Shown piece after piece: positions 57,993 through 64,000 of a stretch of DNA of 64,000 bases. Source of the DNA: Streptomyces galbus (GTDB lineage: Bacteria; Actinomycetota; Actinomycetes; Streptomycetales; Streptomycetaceae). Under the pieces are notes generated by a model. It was not told where the DNA came from. It saw only the letters and a list, made by a program, of their open reading frames with translations, and made no database searches. Location of the stretch: NCBI RefSeq assembly GCF_005280195.1, contig NZ_SZPR01000019.1, forward strand, positions 204,511 to 268,510, read 5' to 3'. Position 1 is the first letter of the stretch; every line of letters begins with the position of its first letter. Both the position numbers and the translations under genes were made by a program.

Positions 57993-59552
57993 TCAGTCCT
58001 TCACCGGGGCCGGGACGGCCTCCCGGGGCTCCGGGACCGCCGCGGACGCCCCCTCGCCGCCGCCGTTGATGCGCTCGATGACCGCCAGCCGCTCCGGGGT
58101 GTCCTCCGGCTTGAGGTAGCCGACCAGGACGTACAGCACCAGGGAGACCGCGAGCGGCACGGAGACCTGGTACTGCAGCGGGACCCCGCCGTCGACGTTC
58201 CAGTTGATCGGGTAGTTGACCAGCCAGAAGACCAGCAGGCCCAGCGACCAGCTGGTCAGCGCCGCGGTCGGCCCCGAGCGGCGGAACGGGCGCAGCAGGC
58301 CCAGCATCATCGGGATCGCGATCGGGCCCATCAGGCCGGCCACCCACTTGATGACGACGGTGATGATGTCCTTGAACGTGGGCGAGTTGACCTGCGTCGC
58401 CACCGCCATCGACAGGCCAAGGAAGACCACCGTGGTGACGCGGGCCGCGATCAGCCCCTTGCGCTCGCCCCAGGCCCGCGCCTGCTTCGACAGCACCGGC
58501 GCCACGTCCCGGGTGAAGACGGCCGCGATCGCGTTGGCGTCGGAGGAGCACATGGCCATCGTGTGGGAGAAGAACCCGACGATCACCAGGCCCAGCAGGC
58601 CGTGCGGCAGGAGCTGTTCGGTCATCAGGCCGTAGGAGTCGGAGCCGTCCGGCTTCTGCGCGTCGACCAGCAGCGGCGACATCCACATCGGGAAGAACAG
58701 CACCACCGGCCAGACCAGCCACAGTGCCGCCGACAGCCGCGCGGAGCGCTCGGCCTCGTGCGCGCTGCCCGTGGCCATGTACCGCTGGGCCTGGTTGAGC
58801 ATGCCGCCGTTGTACTCGAACAGCTTGATGAACAGGAACGCCAGCAGGAACACCGTCCCGTACGGCCCCACCAGCGGCTTGTCGTGGCCGTGCAGCGCCG
58901 GCTGGTCCCACGCCTCCAGGAAGCCGATGCCCTTGTCGTCCAGCTTCAGCACCACGGCGACGAACATCGCGACGCCGGCCAGGAGCTGGATGACGAACTG
59001 GCCCAGCTCGGTCAGCGCGTCCGCCCACAGGCCGCCGATCGTGCAGTAGACGGCCGTGATGCAGCCGGTGATGAGGATGCCCTGGTTGAGGGACACCCCG
59101 GTGAACACCGACAACAGGGTGGCGATCGCGGCCCACTTGGCGCCCACGTCCACGATCTTCAGCAGCATGCCGGACCAGGCCAGCGCCTGCTGGGTCCTCA
59201 GGTCGTAGCGGTTCTTCAGGTACTCCAGCGGGGAGGCCACGTGGAGCCGGGAGCGCAGCCGGTTGATGCGCGGCGCGAACAGCTTGGAGCCGATGGCGAT
59301 GCCGAGCGCGATGGGGAAGGACCACGTGACGAACGAGGTGACCCCGTAGGTGTAGGCGATGCCGGCGTAGCCGGTGAACATCACCGCGCTGTAGCCCGAC
59401 ATGTGGTGCGAGATGCCGGACAGCCACCACGGCATCTTGCCGCCCGCGGTGAAGAAGTCGCTGACGTTGTCGACGCGCTTGTGCGACCACACGCCGATGG
59501 CGACCATCACGCCGAAATAGCCGATGAGCACGGCCCAGTCGAGACCGTTCAT
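57993..59552 (-). CDS. sodium:solute symporter (SSS family)
   Basis: The 519-residue protein has 12-13 membrane segments. WAVLIGYFGVMVAIGVWSHK, SHHMSGYSAVMFTGYAGIAY and VGFFSHTMAMCSSDANAIAA match the SSS (SLC5) family, which couples uptake to Na+. Sugar, acid and nucleoside types are all possible. ATG 59552 follows GGGAGGG. The Pro/Glu-rich C-tail is cytoplasmic. Confidence 0.88.
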   Translation of the reverse strand: MNGLDWAVLIGYFGVMVAIGVWSHKRVDNVSDFFTAGGKMPWWLSGISHHMSGYSAVMFTGYAGIAYTYGVTSFVTWSFPIALGIAIGSKLFAPRINRLRSRLHVASPLEYLKNRYDLRTQQALAWSGMLLKIVDVGAKWAAIATLLSVFTGVSLNQGILITGCITAVYCTIGGLWADALTELGQFVIQLLAGVAMFVAVVLKLDDKGIGFLEAWDQPALHGHDKPLVGPYGTVFLLAFLFIKLFEYNGGMLNQAQRYMATGSAHEAERSARLSAALWLVWPVVLFFPMWMSPLLVDAQKPDGSDSYGLMTEQLLPHGLLGLVIVGFFSHTMAMCSSDANAIAAVFTRDVAPVLSKQARAWGERKGLIAARVTTVVFLGLSMAVATQVNSPTFKDIITVVIKWVAGLMGPIAIPMMLGLLRPFRRSGPTAALTSWSLGLLVFWLVNYPINWNVDGGVPLQYQVSVPLAVSLVLYVLVGYLKPEDTPERLAVIERINGGGEGASAAVPEPREAVPAPVKD

Positions 59553-59662
59553 GTGCGCCCTCCCAGGGTTCAGCCCGGCGCTCATCGTGGGTGCGGCCGC
59601 GTGAACACGACAAGTAAGCGGAAGGTCAAGGGAAGGCAAAAATGTTCGGCACGCTGTCCTCG

Positions 59663-59678
59663 GTTCATCAGTGTGAAC
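59663..59678. promoter_or_regulatory. GTTCA-N6-TGAAC operator candidate upstream of the symporter
   Basis: GTTCATCAGTGTGAAC lies about 110 bases upstream of the symporter start and 45 bases past the stop of no other gene on its strand. The dyad suggests a regulator site for the transporter. Confidence 0.35.
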
Positions 59679-59723
59679 AAGTCAGGCACAGGTGAGGAAC
59701 CCTGGGGGGAGGCGGGGGAGGAC

Positions 59724-61607
59724 CTACCGCGAGGCGTCGTCCTTCAGTTCGTCCGGGCACGGAGTGCCGCGCGGGAGCTGGTACGGCGCCGCCAGCCGGT
59801 ACGTCCCGGCCTTCGGCGCGAGCAGCACCGTCCACTTGTCGCCCTGGGCGTCCTCGTCCGTCTCGTACAGACACCCGTTCAGGTTGGCGAACGCCTTCGG
59901 CTCGCCCTCCTCGCGGTGCTTGGACGCCTCGGTCTCCTCCGGCGCCTTCAGGCTCTTGCCCTGCGCGTCGACGATGCTCAGCCACGGCGAGTAGGGGATG
60001 CGGATGAGCACCCGCCCCGCCCGCTGCACGTCGATCGTCCACTCGCCCTGCTCGGCCCGCTGCACCACCGCGTGCGGCTCCGCGAGCGGCGCCGGGTCGG
60101 TCACCCGGAAGAGCTGCCAGTTGGCGTCGCCCCAGATCTGCGTCAGGTAGGGCAGCCCCCGCTGCACCAGCTCGCGCTCCCGCTCGCCGCCGTCCCCGTC
60201 CGGCTCGTCCTTCGGCACCACCACGAAGTGCACGGCCCACCGCTGGAGCCACTCGTGGTAGTTGGCGGAGTTCAGGGTGTCGTCGTAGAAGAGCGGGTTG
60301 CGCTCCATGTCGGCCTGCCGGTTCCAGCCGCGCGCCAGGTTCACGTACGGCGCCAGCGCGGACGCCTCGCGGTGCGAGCGGGCCGGCACGACCTCCACCC
60401 GGCCCTTCTCCGCGCCGACCCCCTGGAGCTGGTTGACCAGCGGGGCCAGCTCCCGCGCCCAGGACGCGGCCGGCGTCGTGCGCACCACGTCGTCGACCGA
60501 CTTGAAGCCGATCCAGGTGACGAACCCGGCGATCGCCACCACGATCACGTACCACTTGCGGCTGCGCGGCACCGCGAACGGCAGCGCGCACACCAGCACC
60601 ACCCCCGCGAACAGCATCGCCAGCCGGGTGATGTTCGACCCGATCTGCGAGCTGACGATCCACACCCCGAGCACCGCGAGCCCGTACACGGCCGCCGTGA
60701 TCCGCACGGTCTTCCAGTCGCGCGGGACCACCAGGAACACGATCGCCGCGTAGGCGAACGGCAGCGACGCCGACCCGAACGACATCGGCTGGGTGCCGGA
60801 GAACGGGAACAGCCACGCGGACACCGCGACCACCGCGGCCGGCGCCAGCCCCAGCGCCCACGCGCCGGGCCGCCGCTTCTGCAGGAACAACGCCACCGCG
60901 ATCAGGCCCACGAACAGGCCCGCGACCGGCGACGCCATGGTGGCGAGCGCGGCGAGCGGCGCCGCGCACAGCGCCTTCGCCCACCGCTTGTAGCGCCAGC
61001 GGTGCGGCCAGCAGAAGACGACGGCCACCGCGCCCAGCGCGAACACCGTGCCGAGCCCGAACGTCACCCGGCCCGACGCGGCGTTGCACAGGAAGGCGAA
61101 CACCCCGGCCACGGCCGGCCACACCGGGTTCCTGACCGGCCGGCAGCGCAGCAGGATCAGCGTCAGCAGGGCCGCCGACAGCGTCCCCGCGATCATCATC
61201 GTGGTCCGCACCCCGAGGACGGACATCAGGTACGGCGAGACCACGCTGTACGACACCGGGTGCATGCCGCCGTACCAGGCGAGGTTGTACGCGGAGTCGG
61301 GGTGGCGGCCGACGAACTCGGCCCACGCGTCCTGCGCGGCGAGGTCGCCGCCACTGTTCGCGAACGTGAAGAACCAGACGAGGTGCAGCACCCCGGACAG
61401 CGCGGTGACCGACAGCACCGGGTGGCGCCGGACCAGCCCGGCCGCTGCGTCCAGCCGGCCCCGGAAACCGGACCGGCCGGGCGGCGCGGCCGTGGCGGGC
61501 CGCCCGGGCTCAGGCGGTGCGGGAGCGTCCGCGGGCACCCGTATTCGCGGGCCGGTGCCCGGGCCCGGACCGGTGTCGTCGGCGCGTGTCGGCTCCGCAG
61601 TGGCCAC
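59724..61607 (-). CDS. polytopic membrane protein, probable GT-C type glycosyltransferase
   Basis: The 627-residue protein has a Pro-rich cytoplasmic start, about ten membrane segments (residues about 55-400) and a soluble C-terminal third. An early outer loop (NSGGDLAAQDAWAEFVGRHP) carries an acidic pair in the place of the GT-C catalytic site, and YGGMHPVSYSVVSPYLM follows. These features fit an ArnT/mannosyltransferase-like enzyme using a lipid-linked sugar. GTG 61607 follows GGGGAG. It neighbours a DD-carboxypeptidase, which suggests an envelope role. Confidence 0.7.
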   Translation of the reverse strand: MATAEPTRADDTGPGPGTGPRIRVPADAPAPPEPGRPATAAPPGRSGFRGRLDAAAGLVRRHPVLSVTALSGVLHLVWFFTFANSGGDLAAQDAWAEFVGRHPDSAYNLAWYGGMHPVSYSVVSPYLMSVLGVRTTMMIAGTLSAALLTLILLRCRPVRNPVWPAVAGVFAFLCNAASGRVTFGLGTVFALGAVAVVFCWPHRWRYKRWAKALCAAPLAALATMASPVAGLFVGLIAVALFLQKRRPGAWALGLAPAAVVAVSAWLFPFSGTQPMSFGSASLPFAYAAIVFLVVPRDWKTVRITAAVYGLAVLGVWIVSSQIGSNITRLAMLFAGVVLVCALPFAVPRSRKWYVIVVAIAGFVTWIGFKSVDDVVRTTPAASWARELAPLVNQLQGVGAEKGRVEVVPARSHREASALAPYVNLARGWNRQADMERNPLFYDDTLNSANYHEWLQRWAVHFVVVPKDEPDGDGGERERELVQRGLPYLTQIWGDANWQLFRVTDPAPLAEPHAVVQRAEQGEWTIDVQRAGRVLIRIPYSPWLSIVDAQGKSLKAPEETEASKHREEGEPKAFANLNGCLYETDEDAQGDKWTVLLAPKAGTYRLAAPYQLPRGTPCPDELKDDASR

Positions 61608-61835
61608 CTGAAGGCACTCCCCGTCCCGTCTTCTCTTCTGTCGACCTGTGCGTTCGGCGGCGTCCCGCACGCCGGCCTGTCCCGTTTCGTGACGCTAGCA
61701 CGCACCCCGCCGGGCAGCCCCCCGGTGGGGGCGCCCCGACGGGGTGCGGGAGGACCGGCCCGGCGGCCGCCCGATACGGGCCGCGTCTGCTGGTCGGCCG
61801 ATACGGCGGACAGCGCTCCGGGTCAGCGGTCCGGG

Positions 61836-64000
61836 TCAGCCGATCCGGGTCAGCTTGTCCGTGAAGCCGGGCTCGGTGAGGTCCTTCTGCAGGGCCACCG
61901 GCACCTTCACGGCGCCGCTGTCGCCGTCGCCGACGGTCAGCGTGCCGACCTGGGTGCCCGCCTTCGCGGAGTGCGGCAGGTCGTCGGCCGGGGCGAACGA
62001 CAGCTTCACGGTGAGGCCCGCCCAGCCGACCGCCGGGACGTCCTCGGTCACCACGACCGGCGTGTGGTGCCCCATGCTGTCGTCGACGTACCCGACGACG
62101 TCGCCCTTCTTGAGGATCTTCGACGCGGTCATCGACTCCTGGGCGGCCAGCATCGCGGTCTTGCTGACCGCGTTCACCGTGTCGATGATCGGCGCCTTGT
62201 GCTGGCCGAGGACGGCGCCCACCAGGGTCACCGTCTCCCCGCCGACCTCCTCGGTCGCGGCGAACAGCAGGTTGCCGCCGGCCTTGGTGGTGCTGCCCGT
62301 CTTCAGGCCGATCGCGTGGTTGTACGGCACCAGGGTGTTGTAGTTGCGCCACTTCTGCCCCGACGGGTCGGTCCACTCGGGCAGCCGGGTGATGTCCGTC
62401 AGCGCCTTGATCTTGACCAGCTCGTTGCCGAGCTTCACCTGGTCCTCGGCGGTGGAGACGGTGGTCTCCTTCAGGCCCGAGGCGTCGGTGTACGTGGTGT
62501 CGGTCATGCCGAGCGCCTTGGCGGTGTCGTTCATCTTCTTGATGAACGCGGCCTCGGAACCGGCGTCCCAGCGGGCCAGCAGCCGGGCGATGTTGTTGGC
62601 CGACGGAATCATGATCGCCGACAGTGCCTGCTTCTCGGTGAGCTTGTCGCCCGCCTTGACGGTGTTCAGCGTGGACTCGCCGTCGGCGTCGTAGCCGCCC
62701 TCCTTCTCGGCGGTCGCGTCGACCGTGATGGCCGGCCCCTCCTCGCCCGCCTTCAGGGGGTGGTCCTTGAGCACGATGTACGCCGTCATGGACTTGGCGA
62801 CGGACCCGATCGGCACGGGCGTCTGCTTCCCGAAGGAGTCCACGGTGCCGACGTCGTCGACGTCCATCCAGCCCTGGCCCTCGCCCGGCCAGGGAAGCTG
62901 CACCTTGCCGCCCTCGAAGGTGTAGGAGTCCTTCGCCGTCAGGGTCAGCTCGGGCTTCGGCAGCGGCCGCACGGCCTGCACGATCGCAAAGACGATCACC
63001 AGCAGGATGACCAGCGGCGTCCAGATCTTGATCCGCCGGGCCAGCGTGCGCAGGGGCGTGGGCGGGGGCGGCGGGGTGTTCGTCAGCTCGGCCAGCAGGT
63101 CCAGCGGCGGCTTCGGCGGCACGGGCTGCTGCTGCGTCCGCTCGGGACCGACCTGCGGCACGACCGCCGTCGCCTCGGCGGGCTTCACGGCGGGCGGCGC
63201 GGTGGTCGCCTCGGCGCGGGCGGCCGGTGAGGCGGAGGCGGGGGTCTTGGGGGCCGTGGGGGTCTTGGTGGTGGCCGCCGGGGCCGCCGGGGGCGTGACC
63301 TTGCGCAGCACGGTCGTCGACTCGGCCGGCTTGGGCTTGCGCACGTCGGGGTCGTCGAGCGACTTCAGCGCGACGAACTTGCTGGTGCGCTCGGCGTCGG
63401 ACTCGGGGGCAGGGCGCTGCGGGGACTCGGAGGCCGTCCCCTCGGGCCCGGCGTCCTCGGGAGCGGCGTCCTTCGGGGCGGCGTCCTCGGGCTCGGCGTC
63501 CTTCGGGGTGGCGTCCTCGGGCTCGGCTGCGGTGGGTTCGGCGTCCTCGGGGGCAGCCGCGGCGGTCTTGCCCTCGGTGGTCCCGCCGGGGCCGGGTGCG
63601 GTCTTGCCTTCGGTCGTCTTGCCGGTGCCGGTGCCGGGCTCGGCGGCGGGGGTGGGCTCCGCGTCGGCGGGCTCGCCCTCCGGGGTCGTGGCGGCGTCGG
63701 CCTTGTCCGTGGAGGCGGCCGCGCCCTTGGGGGCCCGGGAGGCGTCGCCCAGCTTCAGCATGGTGGTCGGCTGGTCGACGGCGGGCCCGGAACGCGGGGT
63801 CTTGAAGATGGCGGTGGGCTGGTCGACCGGGGCGTCGGCGGCGGTGCCCTTGTCGGTCTCGTCGGTCTCGTCGCCCTTGCCGCCCTTACCGGCCTCGTCG
63901 GCCTTGTCGTCGACGACCTTGCCGGCGGCGCCCTCGTGGGTGTCGCCTGCCTTGCCCGTCTTATCCGCCTTTTTCGCTGCGTCGCTCGTCGCGTCGCTCG
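61836..64000 (-). CDS. D-alanyl-D-alanine carboxypeptidase (S11), N-terminus cut by window edge
   Basis: The frame runs open to the right edge, so the true start is outside. A long Asp/Glu/Lys/Thr/Pro-rich cytoplasmic region carries VDQPTAIFK, VDQPTTMLK and TSKFVALK motifs. A membrane segment (PLVILLVIVFAIVQAV) precedes the extracytoplasmic S11 domain, with SVAK (SxxK) in IGSVAKSMTAYI, SANN (SxN) and KTGS in GLKTGSTTKAGG all present. It trims the last D-Ala from peptidoglycan stem peptides. The layout matches SCO4439. Confidence 0.9.
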   Translation of the reverse strand, partial: SDATSDAAKKADKTGKAGDTHEGAAGKVVDDKADEAGKGGKGDETDETDKGTAADAPVDQPTAIFKTPRSGPAVDQPTTMLKLGDASRAPKGAAASTDKADAATTPEGEPADAEPTPAAEPGTGTGKTTEGKTAPGPGGTTEGKTAAAAPEDAEPTAAEPEDATPKDAEPEDAAPKDAAPEDAGPEGTASESPQRPAPESDAERTSKFVALKSLDDPDVRKPKPAESTTVLRKVTPPAAPAATTKTPTAPKTPASASPAARAEATTAPPAVKPAEATAVVPQVGPERTQQQPVPPKPPLDLLAELTNTPPPPPTPLRTLARRIKIWTPLVILLVIVFAIVQAVRPLPKPELTLTAKDSYTFEGGKVQLPWPGEGQGWMDVDDVGTVDSFGKQTPVPIGSVAKSMTAYIVLKDHPLKAGEEGPAITVDATAEKEGGYDADGESTLNTVKAGDKLTEKQALSAIMIPSANNIARLLARWDAGSEAAFIKKMNDTAKALGMTDTTYTDASGLKETTVSTAEDQVKLGNELVKIKALTDITRLPEWTDPSGQKWRNYNTLVPYNHAIGLKTGSTTKAGGNLLFAATEEVGGETVTLVGAVLGQHKAPIIDTVNAVSKTAMLAAQESMTASKILKKGDVVGYVDDSMGHHTPVVVTEDVPAVGWAGLTVKLSFAPADDLPHSAKAGTQVGTLTVGDGDSGAVKVPVALQKDLTEPGFTDKLTRIG

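Noticed and set aside
58563..63230. A 1555-codon plus-strand open frame
   Set aside because: It lies opposite the symporter, glycosyltransferase and DD-carboxypeptidase genes. Its composition is Arg/Gln/His/Val-rich without domains, the usual antisense shadow in high-GC DNA.
1..64000. Evidence for a prophage, integrative element, transposon or biosynthetic gene cluster
   Set aside because: No integrase, transposase, terminase, att-flanking tRNA, PKS or NRPS sequence was seen on either strand.

Overview
This is high-GC actinobacterial DNA from a Streptomyces chromosome. Third codon positions are almost all G or C, GTG starts are common, and several genes are Streptomyces landmarks. Gene order closely follows, from memory, the S. 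coelicolor SCO4381 to SCO4439 interval. I see no transposase, phage module, rRNA, tRNA or CRISPR array. The window reads as ordinary core chromosome with a few accessory inserts, such as a toxin-antitoxin pair.

Layout: (1) 1-4520 is an acyl-CoA catabolic operon: carboxylase biotin domain (cut by the left edge), acyl-CoA dehydrogenase, 4-coumarate/acyl-CoA ligase, enoyl-CoA hydratase and a TetR regulator, with overlapping stops and starts at the end. (2) 4573-9541 holds pdxH, a citrate synthase, an alpha/beta hydrolase and a GNAT-PaaX pair. (3) 9628-11454 holds a 2-oxoglutarate/Fe(II)-type dioxygenase with an unusually complex leader: a strong vegetative promoter, a 12-codon ORF, a long hairpin and an actinobacterial leader peptide. 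(4) 11455-16053 holds a PAS/GAF sensor, the amino-sugar SIS enzyme nagS with a DasR operator, the iron regulator dmdR1 with a long antisense frame (adm-like), and a TTA-containing alpha/beta hydrolase that lacks its serine nucleophile. (5) 16062-25714 holds an ABC exporter, a prim-pol domain protein, an NsdA-like regulator, membrane and lipoproteins, an SCO4402-family protein and purU. (6) 25794-31310 is a signalling block: ECF sigma with an overlapping anti-sigma, STAS antagonist, EF-hand protein, RsbW-like ATPase, and noncoding DNA with DnaA boxes. (7) 31321-40701 holds regulators, transporters, oxidoreductases, a HigBA-like module and a VOC protein that may be kbpA. (8) 40891-47423 is the AfsK-AfsS-AfsR regulatory locus. 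(9) 47634-64000 holds an SDR/TetR pair with an 18-bp-period operator array, a nuclease, a PHP-like hydrolase, an F420 block (LLM oxidoreductase, fbiC), a degenerate L,D-transpeptidase, a degenerate ADP-ribosylhydrolase, a solute symporter, a membrane glycosyltransferase and a DD-carboxypeptidase cut by the right edge.

How the parts work together: AfsK phosphorylates AfsR, which activates afsS to raise secondary metabolism. NagS (amino-sugar/DasR input) and DmdR1 (iron input) feed the same developmental decisions. FbiC makes the F420 deazaflavin chromophore used by F420-dependent enzymes such as those encoded nearby. The most unexpected pattern is three apparent pseudoenzymes that keep the fold but have lost catalytic residues: the hydrolase at 15127, the transpeptidase-like protein at 55626 and the ADP-ribosylhydrolase at 56852. 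The densest unexplained regulatory DNA is at 10830-11230, 30330-30680, 44296-44445 and 48571-48631.
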